NCBI GenBank assembly: GCA_001643675.2
Contig: LSRY02000022.1
Span: forward strand, 754,001 to 818,000
From: Monocercomonoides exilis
Lineage: Eukaryota; Preaxostyla; Oxymonadida; Polymastigidae
Direction: 5' to 3'
DNA length: 64,000 bases
Position 1 is the stretch's first letter. Every line of letters begins with the position of its first letter. Under the pieces are notes generated by a model. That model was not told the DNA's origin. It searched no databases and worked only from the letters and a program-made list of their open reading frames with translations. The position numbers and the translations under genes are program-made. Shown one piece after another: positions 34,802 through 45,427 of this stretch.

Positions 34802-35694
34802 ATGGCAAACGAGCAAAATGACGAAATCATCAAACCATTCCTCGATTTCACACGAGAAGCAATTGCCAACGAAAACGAAGAACTCTATCAACACACCCCC
34901 TGTTGGAATGCGTCAATTATTCAAAATCCTGGTAAAAAAGCAGAAACATCACTTGTTCTCAAAGGTTTGCAAGGTATTGGAAAGAATGTCTGGACAAATG
35001 TTCTTGCTGAACTGTTGGCAGGATATTCATGTCCAAATGTCACAAAGATTGCAGAACTAACAGGACAGTTCAACTCCATCGTTGAAGAGAAAATGCTCAT
35101 TTTCTTAACGAATTGAAAAATATTGGAGATGATCGAACAGCTAACTTTGACGCATTGAAGAGTATTATCACAGATTCAACAATCAGAATCAATGAGAAGA
35201 ATCAGCCAAGAAGAACAGTTGAAAATGTAGCTAATTTCATATTTGTGACAAATCACACATACCCGGTAAAGATTGAGATTGGTGACGGAAGATATGTTGT
35301 TTGTGATTGTAACTCAAAATATAAGAACAATCTCACATTCTTCAAAGAATTCACAAACACTTTCGACAATGAATTCCATGAACAACTTTTTTATTATTTC
35401 ATCAGCAAAGATCTCACCAATTTTAACACAAGGGCTATTCCAACAACGGATGCAAGGGAAGATATCATTGCAGTATCACTCTCTGTCATCGATGTGTTCT
35501 GACAGGAGCATTTCAATAAACTCAAAGAAGGGTGGAGATTCTCTGAAGCACTATGTTTCAGACCAGTTGAATACAAGAACGATCGCTCATTCCAACTGGC
35601 ATTTAAAGACAGATGTGAGAGAAAACAAATGTGTGGAAGTCGAAATCAAGTGTTTTGTTATAAACTCAAGCAAGAGTATGAACAACTCCTCTAA
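34802..35694 (+). pseudogene. D5/DUF5906-like superfamily 3 helicase, partner of the PrimPol, frame-broken
   Basis: The ATPase that unwinds DNA next to the primase. ATG-led frame 34802-35116 carries Walker A (GLQGIGKN, Lys codon at 34982-34984). A shift at about 35099-35104 moves the Walker B region (MLI...LNELKN, Glu at 35110-35112) into the next frame. That frame holds sensor-1-like ANFIFVTNH and IGDGRYVV, where relatives usually have GDRRY. A TGA at 35500-35502 interrupts the C-terminal domain, whose conserved KLKEGW and KDRCERKQ-type segments continue to a TAA at 35692-35694; the phase stays open to a TGA at 35842-35844, adding a basic/acidic tail with CATC. The family match in all parts suggests recent decay or sequencing error rather than an old relic. 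Confidence 0.75.
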
Positions 35695-35844
35695 CGACGT
35701 GAAGATGAAGATGACATCGATTGTTCTGCGGAAATTAACAAAACACATTCGATTTATTGGAATCATAAATACACAAAGGATACAAAAGTGTGTGCCACCT
35801 GTTATATACCACCAACGATTCCATATGGCAATGTGGCAAAATGA

Positions 35845-36259
35845 CAACACTGTCGAAATTAAATAAAAACACTCAAAAACATAGTAAATAAGGTGGAAAA
35901 TGCCCATGTTGGCAGAAATGGCATGTTGGCAGCTCTTTTCAGATGAAATTGAAAGATCCTGACTACCTGACTACCGGACTACGCTTCCAGCACGGAGATT
36001 TTTGTCAATATTTCCCTTCATCCAGCATCTTGACATTGCAACAATTCGCTATCCGGTCAACCGATTTACACTTTTCCCAAGTGAAAATATAGATGTTTGC
36101 AATCCATCATAATGCCATAGTAGTTACCGTTTGATACAATCTACGATACAACGAACGTGTGGAGTCTGTAATGTTTCATCAATTTGCACATTTCCTGACC
36201 AGCTAAACCAGTGCAGGTGTGACAGTTAACTCATTCAACCAATACTAATCACATTCAAC
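35845..36259. promoter_or_regulatory. Right inner flank of the primpol unit with tandem short repeats
   Basis: Contains CATGTTGGCAG twice (35905-35915 and 35922-35932) and three GACTAC(C) units (35960-35983). From about 35960 outward it aligns, inverted and diverged, with 33067-33200. The repeats on the two sides differ in sequence but are similarly placed. Candidate element terminus or origin. Confidence 0.4.
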
Positions 36260-36472
36260 TTACCCATTAACTTTTTCCATCAACTCATCTAACAACTCAT
36301 CACTTTCAATAAGCTTTCTCCTCAATATCTTAATCAACTTCTTCTGTTTCTCAGATACATGTTCGTTGTAATACTTAGTTTCTTCCTTACGTTTTTCCTG
36401 AAACTGTTTAATTTGTTTTTGTTGAGCCGCTTTCGCTTCTTCCACAGTTGCGTATATCTTCTTCCGACCCAT
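36260..36472 (-). CDS. 70-aa basic coiled-coil protein at the inner edge of the right arm
   Basis: Mirror of 32854-33066. Two residues differ: Leu replaces Ser at position 59 (TTG for TCG, a CpG transition) and Lys replaces Asn at 67. Both lie near the 3' end, i.e. nearest the spacer, where arm identity begins to fail. It points toward the PrimPol unit from the other side. Confidence 0.6.
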   Translation of the reverse strand: MGRKKIYATVEEAKAAQQKQIKQFQEKRKEETKYYNEHVSEKQKKLIKILRRKLIESDELLDELMEKVNG

Positions 36473-36596
36473 TTACTATAAAACAAAAAACTTAATCAAT
36501 TATTTATATTTGACGATTTCACAAGCGATTTCACAAACGATCACACTAATTTTCACACTAATTTCACCATCTTCGACACTCCGGTTAATCTTTCAG

Positions 36597-36710
36597 TTAA
36601 TCTTTTAGCAAATATCCTTCCTGGAGATATGATATATCAGCTATAGATACATATCGAATACACCAATCAATTACCCCATCTTTATCGAACAACACTGCCT
36701 TCATAGTCAT
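36597..36710 (-). CDS. 37-codon small ORF with a HAD-like motif, right arm
   Basis: Identical mirror of 32616-32729. Too short for function by homology; kept only because the motif is striking. Confidence 0.15.
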   Translation of the reverse strand: MTMKAVLFDKDGVIDWCIRYVSIADISYLQEGYLLKD

Positions 36711-36961
36711 CGATAATTCTATTAGCAATAAGTATCGATCATCTATCTCTCCACACTGCTTATTCTAACTTATTATACAAAATGACAACTACCATCAGAC
36801 ATACATAAATAGATAATATTGATTGATCTTAATCAAGATGGATCTATAACTGATATACTATATCTCTATTTAATATTAATTAATATAAGCGAAGAATAAA
36901 AATACGTTTTTTAAAAAGGATATTGAAAAAAAGTCAAACTTGGAATTTTTTGATCATCGGA

Positions 36962-37452
36962 CCATCAGTGAAGTCAGTGACTGTCAATGGTAGCAGTATC
37001 CGGAAGGGAAGAAATTTTAATTTCATTTATGAAATGAAGTGAAGTTTGAAGAATAAAAAAAAATGAATATATGGGGGAAAATACAAGATTTAAAGCTTTT
37101 TTTGCACGAAGCATTAAATTTTTATTTCACTCAGAACTTCACAAAACGAACTCAGATTTTCGAGTAAATTGGATTTTCTGATCCGAATACTAACGCAATT
37201 GACATTGCAACATTATGTTTTGTAACCTCATCCATTTGAATTAAAATGATCCCATTTTGTTGATAATTTCTATTCACAAAATTTAAATCAAAAATGCAAA
37301 ATTTTTCAATGAAAATGCCTGAAGTTAAATATTTTGCCCCATATGAATGAAAATTGATTTATATAACGAAATCCCCCAAAATCAGTAAAAATTAATATTT
37401 ATTTAAAAAACTAACACAGACGTGGATTTTCAATTACTGACGGAAGTGACAG
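36962..37452. mobile_element. Foldback element related to the nested MITE, right-arm copy
   Basis: Mirror of 31874-32364. Inverted GGGG(G)AAAATA halves near 37075 and 37335. Confidence 0.5.
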
Positions 37453-38290
37453 ATTTTTATTTTTTATTATTTATATTTTTTTATCTGTAACACACGTTTA
37501 CACCAACATCGAAAAATTACCATTGGCAGAAAATATGTATTTCTAAATTATTACAGATTAGACCTATATTCGAATGTGTTTTTCTTTTGCGAATTGTTTA
37601 TTCTTATGTGAATGTTTTTTTCTTATCGCGAATGGCTCAATCTTTTTGAAATAAACTTTTCTTTTTTCTGCCATTAAATGCATTTTTATGATCAAAGCTT
37701 TGGTGATCGCTGTTTTTTAATTGAAGAATTAATGATTACAAACAAAATAAAACTATAAAAAAATATGAAATAGAAGGTTTGTTTGTTCAGTATTAAAATG
37801 TTTCTTTTAGTATTTTATTGTTTCTGTATGTTTGATTCGATTCTTGAAACTTTTTAAATTTGTTCAAAAGCAAGGTAAGGATGGAATATTAAAAAATTTC
37901 ATTGACATGAATCTGATCTATTTTTCTTTTTTTATTAACCTCTCATATCAAATTTCACTAAATAACTTTTTTTGTCTTATTTTTAACATAATTTAAAAAA
38001 TCCTTTTTATATTGTCAAAGTTTTGTTAATTAGAAATGTTTTTCATCTCAATCACACAAAATAGAAAGATAAATGAAAAAAAAGAATGTTTAAAGAATTT
38101 TAGCAACAGCTTTTGTTTTATTTGTGAGTGATGTGCAAAACAAATAACATATAATGAACAACTTGGAAATAATAGTATCAAAAACAAAAAGAATAAATAA
38201 TAGTAATAAAACTCCCTTTAAATCTAAATCTGCGATTCAAAAATATCAAAATAATTTGCTTCTTTCTGATTTCATATTTCAAATAGAAGT
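37453..38290. other. AT-rich DNA, right arm
   Basis: Mirror of 31033-31873. No gene seen. Confidence 0.35.
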
Positions 38291-38800
38291 TTAATAATTT
38301 TCAGATGAAGAAGTTTTGCTTCGAGTGGAAATTGAACCTGAAGAAGCTGTGAAATTCAAAGATGATTGAAAGCTGCTGTTTCGAGTGGGAAATATGCAAA
38401 AAGAAGAAGGAAGAGTGAGATTTGAAGGAAAATACAAGTTTTGTAGAGGCAGAGAAGGAAGTTGCGAGGGTATTGATGAAGACACCAAATTTGAATGCAA
38501 TTGTGAAGTTGAAGACAATTGAGTTGAAGAAGATTGTGTTGCTGCTAATTGAGTTGAAGAAGGTTGTGTCGAGGAAGATTGTGATGAGCAAAATGTAATT
38601 GGAAAATCAGTTGATGATGAAACTCTATGAAGACACGCAGATTTCCATTGGGAGGGAAGATGCCATGAAGATGTGTAGTCTATGGTTTCATGATCGTTGA
38701 CTTCATTTTCAATTTTTCTTTGATCTTCATTTTCTTCTCTATTTCTTTCTTCTCGTTCACAAACCTTCATCTTTTTTTTTCTTTTCATGATCTTTTTCAC
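38291..38800 (-). CDS. Ser/Gln-rich ORF downstream of the transposase, right arm
   Basis: Mirror of 30553-31032. A one-base shorter poly-A/T run extends the frame to an upstream ATG, adding a Lys-rich start (169 codons). Which start is real cannot be decided from these copies. Confidence 0.4.
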   Translation of the reverse strand: MKKIMKRKKKMKVCEREERNREENEDQRKIENEVNDHETIDYTSSWHLPSQWKSACLHRVSSSTDFPITFCSSQSSSTQPSSTQLAATQSSSTQLSSTSQLHSNLVSSSIPSQLPSLPLQNLYFPSNLTLPSSFCIFPTRNSSFQSSLNFTASSGSISTRSKTSSSENY

Positions 38801-38990
38801 TTATCGTTGCACTTGAGTATGGGTTACAGCTTTCCATTAAGACTTCTAAAATTAATTAATAATGGTATATTGTTGATGAAAATGTTGTTTTTTCAAAGAA
38901 TAAAACATCAATATGGGTCAAAAAATAAAAACAAGCCTAAATCGTCATTAAGAAATAATGAAGAACATGATGTTGTAGGTGATGATGAAT

Positions 38991-40146
38991 TCAATCTATT
39001 TCTTTGTTTCTCCAAATACTTCTGATTTGCTTCTTTCTTTGCTTTCTGCTTTCTTGCATATTCCATTTGTAATTCAGCAAAAAAATATAATTGGCTTCTA
39101 AATCTGAGGCTGTTAAAGGATTCTGTAAAATATGAAAATTTGTTAAACAAACAGCAACAATAAAAAAATCTCCAACTACTTCGATGCTTAATGGCAAATG
39201 CTGTCGAAATACAGCAAAGACCGTCTTTAACCTTCCGAAAAAATGCTCAATGATCACCCTGTGCTTAGATAACTCCGGCGTTCCACACGGCTTCGTAATG
39301 TGTGCACCTAGCCATGTTTTTGCTCCAATGAAAGCTGAGTCTGCCAACAGTTTTGCTTTTCCTAATTTGTTTTCAAACATTGGATAATGATGTTGAAACA
39401 CAACATAATCGTGTGTGCTTCCAGGAAAAATATCGCATAGTGCTGGCAATTCCAAGTTTGGGATTGACTCCTTCTTCCACTTTAACACAATATGTATGGT
39501 GCTTTCCACTGAAAAACTTCATTCCGTCTTCTATTTTTCCACTTGGTCGGTTTATTGGTAGAATAGTACAATCGACAATTAATCCCACATCCTGAATTTC
39601 TCTCACAAGATCATTTCTAAAAGATAACAGCAAGTCCAAAAGTGGTTGTTTTACCGAGCAACAAATGTCATGTAATAAATGGATCACTGCGGAATGAAAA
39701 TTGTAATATGGTTTTGTAATATTACTTGTCATTTTAGTCGATCCGAGATGAAGAAAATTCAATAAAATAAAAAGTTGGTCTTCGAAAGTGTTGATATATT
39801 TTTTTCTACCTCGATGCGGAGTAATTTCTTGATCGAGAAGTTAAAGAAGAATATCAAATTCATTTTTTGAAAATCCAGTAAGACGAAAAAATCCATTTAA
39901 AGGATCCTTAATAAATTCTAATGATATTTCAATCAATAATTTTTTCACTGATGTGGAAACAGTTTCAACATGCGTGGGAAGTGCAATTCTTTTTTCGACA
40001 TTACAAAGAATGTTTTGCAATGTTGATTGTTCCATGATAAAAAATATATCAAAAAGAATGAACTGATCAGTTCCATATATTAAAATGAAAATTTTTTGAT
40101 TGAATACCAACATTTTTTCTATTGTGAATGATTCAATCTTTTTCAA
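38991..40146 (-). pseudogene. PIF/Harbinger-type DDE transposase, broken, right arm
   Basis: Exact-layout mirror of 29176-30331, with the same in-phase TAA and the same frameshift between the first and second catalytic Asp. Shared defects show that both arms derive from one already inactive copy. Confidence 0.8.
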
Positions 40147-40889
40147 TTTTTCGAGATTTTTTTGAAAATTTATTTTTCTTTTTATATTTTTCGCAAACTT
40201 TTTGGAAATGAGATAATAGATAAAATGAGAAATAAATTGATCATTTCAAATTGTTTGTGTTATTTCAAGTTTCAGCTTGTATAGAAATATTTTTGATAGA
40301 AAAATGGTTGCAACCATGTTCTGAATTGCATTTTTTCATTTTTAATGGAAAGATTTTTAAAAAATTCATTTTTTTGAGTCTTGACGAAATTGAGTTTTTA
40401 AATGTAATTTAGAAATTAAAAAATCAAATTATTCATAGGCATTTATTTTTATAACGATTGTTTGATAATAATATCATTTGTTGGTAAAAATTGAATCAGC
40501 AATTTCAATAAAAATACAGTTTTTGTGAATTCTCAAGATTTTCCAATAATTTTCTCTCAAAAATTGTTTTCTTTTTATTAAAAAAAATGAATATTAAGAA
40601 AAAACAATAATTAGACAATTACACATTGAAATTATAGAAAAATGTTGTTTTTATCTTTGATCAGATAGTTATGGTATCTTATCAAAAAATTTTTTTTTCA
40701 ATTCTGAACAAAATGACGACAGATAAGAAGTTCTGACATTAAATTCTGAAATTTCATATCATGTCGTTTTCGAAAATTTGAATAGATGATTATGACATGC
40801 AAAATTTGAAGAATTTAATTTGTCGAAAGAAGATGTGATTGTGAAGCGAGAAAAGGAAAAGAAAACAGAAAATTATTCGAAGATAAGAT
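40147..40889. other. AT-rich DNA, right arm
   Basis: Mirror of 28432-29175. No supported feature. Confidence 0.35.
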
Positions 40890-41743
40890 GCACCTGATTG
40901 TATTAAAGTCAACATTCAAAGCATTTTATCAAAAAATGGATATATTTCCGAGAAAGTTCAGATTAAAACATCGAGATTCAACAAACAGATAATTGATGAA
41001 TATAATGAGCATGCGCGTTTGAATGCTCAGTCAGTTATTTCTTGCTTACAGATTCTGTGGAAGAGACATATGTTGAATGCGTTCCCACAAAATTCAAAAT
41101 GAAGAATTTTCAATTTATTTTTTGCTCAACATTGATAGAAGGATAAAGTCTTTTATTTTATCAAGTTCAAGCAAAAGCTCCAAACAATGGATTATAATGT
41201 TATTTTAAGTTCTTTTACGAATTAAAATGCAGAACAACAATAAATCCAGATGTTCACGAAGTGCTGCATAATGATAGCTATAAACTTTTTGAGTCTTCAA
41301 TCAATTTGTTCAATGAATTTTTCAATACGAATGCAAATGAAAGGAGAATGTTCTAATCCTTCAGTTATGCAAATGCAGTGCTTGGATGTTTGATCAAACA
41401 TCTAAAAAGGATTGGTTGAAAGACAAGACGATTTATATTTCAGGAAGTGGAAATGATACATTTCCGCTTTGTGGGGCAAATACAACATATCCGTGCAAAA
41501 TAGTGACGAAAGCCTTTGAGATGAGCGAGATACAGATTAACTTGACAACCACATTGATGGATGGAAATCATGTATGTGCGACAACAACTATTGCGACTGG
41601 GACAAAAAAAATTCTGTTATTGTTACAAACAAAGAGAGAAGTTTGATTGGAACAGTGGCATTTTCTTCATCATTTTCTTCTTCGGCAGAAGTGCTGTTCA
41701 GTGTGAAGTCAGATCATCAAAGAATGACACATACGAAGTTTAA
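40890..41743 (+). pseudogene. Decayed surface-type (beta-helix-like) protein gene fragment, right arm
   Basis: 40890-41102 is an open 70-codon tract without ATG (FNKQIIDEYNEHARLNAQS). A shifted frame continues with DSVEETYVECVPTKF. At 41386 an ATG frame gives KDWLKDKTIYISGSGNDTF, then LCG, TTYPCKIVTKAF and LMDGNHVC, reminiscent of the repeat starts of parallel beta-helix surface proteins. The frame is lost at an A8 run near 41604, beyond which another frame reads NSVIVTNKERSLIGTV. Coding signal jumping between frames indicates a pseudogene or unresolved introns. The function would be extracellular or surface, by resemblance only. Confidence 0.4.
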
Positions 41744-42855
41744 TTGAAGCTAATTAGCAAGATCTTTCCCGACGGCAATATTACCACTAACAGAAGAAAA
41801 GTGCTTTAACTGCGAAGGACATGATAAAAATTGACAGCAAGTTGAACAATGGAAGCTGCAATAACAATTAAACAGAATTAAAAAATGCAAACAACCTGCA
41901 AGCGAGCAGTTGATTTTTGAATTTCATGAAAATTAAATTCGATAAACGCGAGTTCAAATGTTACATAGGAATTCAGCAATTAAAATCTGGATAAGAATAC
42001 AAAAACAATGTGGAAAAAATGCCACTATACTTTTCAAAAATTATAATTCTTTGTGATGATTTGATGGAGAAAGAAATTAACTTCTATGAGCAATATTTTT
42101 TTCAACTTGATATATGGTTGTATTTTTTCTTATTTTCAAAAGTTCAAAATGAACGAATTTTTCTTTTCATTAATCAACATTGAAGAAAAAAGTGTATTAT
42201 TTGAGTCAAGAGCAATTACAAACTTGTATTTTTTCAAATTAGATTCTTCCTTTTTTTTACGTTGATTATAAAAGAAAAATTGATCGCTTCACAATTTAGA
42301 TAAACAAATGCTTTGTTCAAGGATGAGAAAAGCAAAAATACAAAAGCATGAAATATCAATAAAATCTGAAAAGCAAAAAACAAATAAATATGGGTGGTTA
42401 TTTTTGAAAACATAACTTTTTTCGGGGTGATTATTTTCCAAAATAGTTGATTTTTGGAAATAAATTTGTTAACAAATGCACAATTCATGACGATTGTGTT
42501 AATAATTTGTGTTTTTTCTCAAATAAAGATGATGATTTCTTTTATAAGTTTTTTCCTTTTTCAGTGTTCTTTTGTTGATATTCAAGTGAAATTTTCGAAC
42601 TGAAATTTTAGAATGAAAAAATATGATTTCAAAAATAATCGCCCATATTCTCAATGATTTTTGAAAAAAATATTAATTTCATTTTCCTCTTATCTAAACA
42701 TAACACAATCCATATATGAAATCTTCGAAAAGTTCTACTTCTATCTCTTCATATAGATTTCATCGTATCTCTTTCAGCTTCACTTCCTTCTATTCATTTT
42801 CCGTCTTTTCTTTCAATCTTTCTCATATTTCTTTGAAAGGGAGTTACCATCAATC
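41744..42855. other. AT-rich DNA, right arm
   Basis: Mirror of 26468-27577. No supported gene. Confidence 0.4.
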
Positions 42856-43290
42856 ATGATGTCTCTCTCACTGGATTCAAATACTTCCTCCAAATTAGCA
42901 TCAATTGCTCCACTTTTCAGCGAATCCTCAATCTGCGCATCTGAGCGATGAAATGATATACCTAATGTTTCAATGCATTCATCACATGTTTCTCAACAAT
43001 TATCTTTCCTTGCTCGATTCAAACGAGAAATATCTCCAATAAGCCCAGTAAATGCTTCATTTCACAATCAACAACATCGAAATAAATCAAAAATTGATGG
43101 AGCAATCTTCCAACACAAGCAATACTTTTGCTTTTCTCTCTTTTTTATTTCTCTCTTCCGATACACACATTTCATCAGATATTCCAGTTCTCTTTTTGCT
43201 TCTCTTTCAAAACTCTACTCATTCACGTTGACATCTTCCAAACTCCTTTTTTCAAAAAATCAACTAAATAAAAATACCCAAGCCAATTGA
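42856..43290 (+). pseudogene. Ser-rich hypothetical frame interrupted by TGA, right arm
   Basis: ATG at 42856. 31 codons (MMSLSLDSNTSSKLASIAP...) lead to a TGA at 42949-42951, then the same phase continues to 43290. The Ser/Lys/Arg composition is unlike random AT-rich DNA through about codon 90; the tail (FFISLF) is not convincing and may be intron. Unrecognised. Confidence 0.3.
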
Positions 43291-43399
43291 TAGGCAAGAT
43301 GAGTGAGGATGAAATGTACCTGATTATTCTTGAAAATCTCTTTGATGTTATCTGGGTTTGATCTTTTTCAAATCCCTTATCAAAAAATGAGAATGATAT

Positions 43400-43841
43400 T
43401 TGAAAATGTCAAAAATGAAAGAAAAATTGTCACACTGTATTTCTAATATTTTTCAATTCCATCAAGATAATTTCAATTTTCTTTCTTCTTTGCTTTCCAT
43501 TTTGTTCAAAACATTAAACAGATGGTACAAAACACGTAATTCAAGTGAATCCAGCGCAGAGTTGCGACTAAGAGAAACATTGCATTGACATGGATCACTC
43601 ACTTGCTCTCCCTTCTTTTTCTTATTTCTTTTCATTTCATGAAGGACATCGAACATTTCATCCTATAATAGATTTCTATTCTTCTTTATTCATTTCATCG
43701 TTCATTGAATTCTTTTCAAATATTATCTACTTCTTTTCTCTTCATTTCAATCTAACAAACCAGAAAAATAAATCTATTCAAAATAATAAAAAATATCCGA
43801 ACATCAAGAAATCATACACAACAGCAACTGCATTCTCGTGA
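43400..43841 (+). other. Two short adjacent coding-like frames, unassigned, right arm
   Basis: 43400-43588 and 43590-43841, mirror of 25482-25923. Confidence 0.2.
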
Positions 43842-44874
43842 TCTAATTTGTGTCGTTTCTTTCCAGCATTTTAGCAATGGATGTCAATCAGAAAGTGCTG
43901 ATAAAAAGTTATTCAAACTTTATGCAAGAAAGCTTTTTAAAAGAAAATAAAATAGGTAGAAAATAATTAAAATTGACAAAAATAAATGCTCTTAAACCGG
44001 TTTTAATTGCATTTTTGTTTTCAATCCATATGTGTCGAGAAACCTTGAAAATGATTTGATCATTTGCGTAAGTGAGTATTAATCAATGTGAAAATTTCAA
44101 AAACAGAAAAATATTTCTATAATATTGTTAAATATTGTTTGTTGATTAAGTGTGAACCAATTGTTTTTGATTATTACATTGTTTCACTAAAATACAGAAA
44201 GTTCAAAATGCCAAAAAAGTGAAATTCAACAGGTATGAGTCAAAACTCTGATATAAATGGATGCAAATGTTCGCTGAACGTTTATCTTCATGCTAAAATT
44301 CATTATTATTAGAAAACGATTCATTTTCACATTCGAAGGAAAATGATAAAAATAATTAAAAAAACTCACAAAAAAAAAGCTTTATTTATGAAAAACATAA
44401 CATAATATTTAATGTTGATGCATTTTTGGCTTCGACATGTAAAAAATGTTTTTTTGATAAATGCAAGACTTTCAGGTCACAATTGAAAAAAACTGGTTTT
44501 TCTTAAAAACACTGCCTTTTATTTAAAATTACTGGGGAATCTTGAAATAAATAAAACATTTTGAAATATTTTTTTATTTCACAATTTATCTAATAATTCA
44601 AAATTATGTCAATTATAATAAATTGTTTTTTGAAAAACATAAAATTTCCTGTTTATTGAGTTTTATTATAACTGAGCAACACTCCATTTAAATGCATTGA
44701 CTTTTATAGTCATAATGCCCAAAGAAAAAAAGAAATAAAAATTAACCCTTTACTAATTAATTTATTTATAATTTTTGCGTTTTATTTCATTGAGACGAGT
44801 AGAGTCTCGCTGTTAGTTCACGGCAACGGCACATTACACAAACGGAAGAAGTAAGGTGGCAGTCTCATTTTGAG
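43842..44874. other. AT-rich intergenic DNA, right arm
   Basis: Mirror of 24450-25481. No gene. The 17-bp palindrome GAGACGAGTAGAGTCTC at about 44791-44807 precedes a possible 3' splice site (TCGCTGTTAG) leading into the 137-codon frame. Confidence 0.4.
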
Positions 44875-45288
44875 GTGTTTGGCTCGGAACTGGAAGGATT
44901 GAAAAGTGAATTTGAGTTAAAATATTTATTTTATGTTCCGGAGGGAAGATATATTTTACTGAGATGGTTTTTAAGGAATTGCAAACCAAACAATGGAATG
45001 AAGTATCAAGGGTTTACGAAATTTTGCGAACGTTTTCTGCCAACAATTAAAGAAGAAGATATTCACTTCATTTTTGAGCTTTTGCGTTTGTATATCATTG
45101 TTACTTTATTCCACTTCAGTAAATTTAATGATAAAATTAAATTATCGATTTTCAACTGTTTGACTTCAGGAAGCGAAAAGGATGAGCTAATATATTTTGA
45201 TTCGTTTTATTTTTTTATTGAGTTGTGGGCGGCATATGAAGGACAAATCCTTGGAAAAATCTTGTATGACAATTATCATTTTATTTAA
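44875..45288 (+). CDS. Hypothetical protein, 137 codons, probably a 3' exon, right arm
   Basis: The frame is open from after a TAG at about 44800, with no ATG before codon ~60 of the open stretch; the first usable start is GTG at 44875. That and the CTGTTAG just upstream suggest a 3' exon rather than a complete gene. The protein is helix-rich (FELLRLYIIVTLFHFSKFND) and ends GKILYDNYHFI. The stop overlaps a polyadenylation signal (TTTAAATAAAG). It is codirectional with the giant gene 140 bp further on. Unchanged in both arms, which is expected from the near-identity of the arms and is no evidence of constraint. No family recognised. Confidence 0.5.
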   Translation: MFGSELEGLKSEFELKYLFYVPEGRYILLRWFLRNCKPNNGMKYQGFTKFCERFLPTIKEEDIHFIFELLRLYIIVTLFHFSKFNDKIKLSIFNCLTSGSEKDELIYFDSFYFFIELWAAYEGQILGKILYDNYHFI

Positions 45289-45427
45289 ATAAAGTATTCC
45301 TGAAATGCACCTTCAATGCGTTTGCATGTTTATAAACATTTTATAAAAAATATTTTGTTGAATAATTATATTTGTTAAACAAAATTTATCGATTTCTTGA
45401 TTATTTAGACAAAAAATATATAACGCC

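Noticed and set aside
33404-35844. A complete Polinton/virophage or endogenous virus at the centre
   Set aside because: Only primase and helicase are present. No capsid, packaging ATPase, protease, retroviral-type integrase or type B polymerase is seen in the spacer or its immediate flanks.
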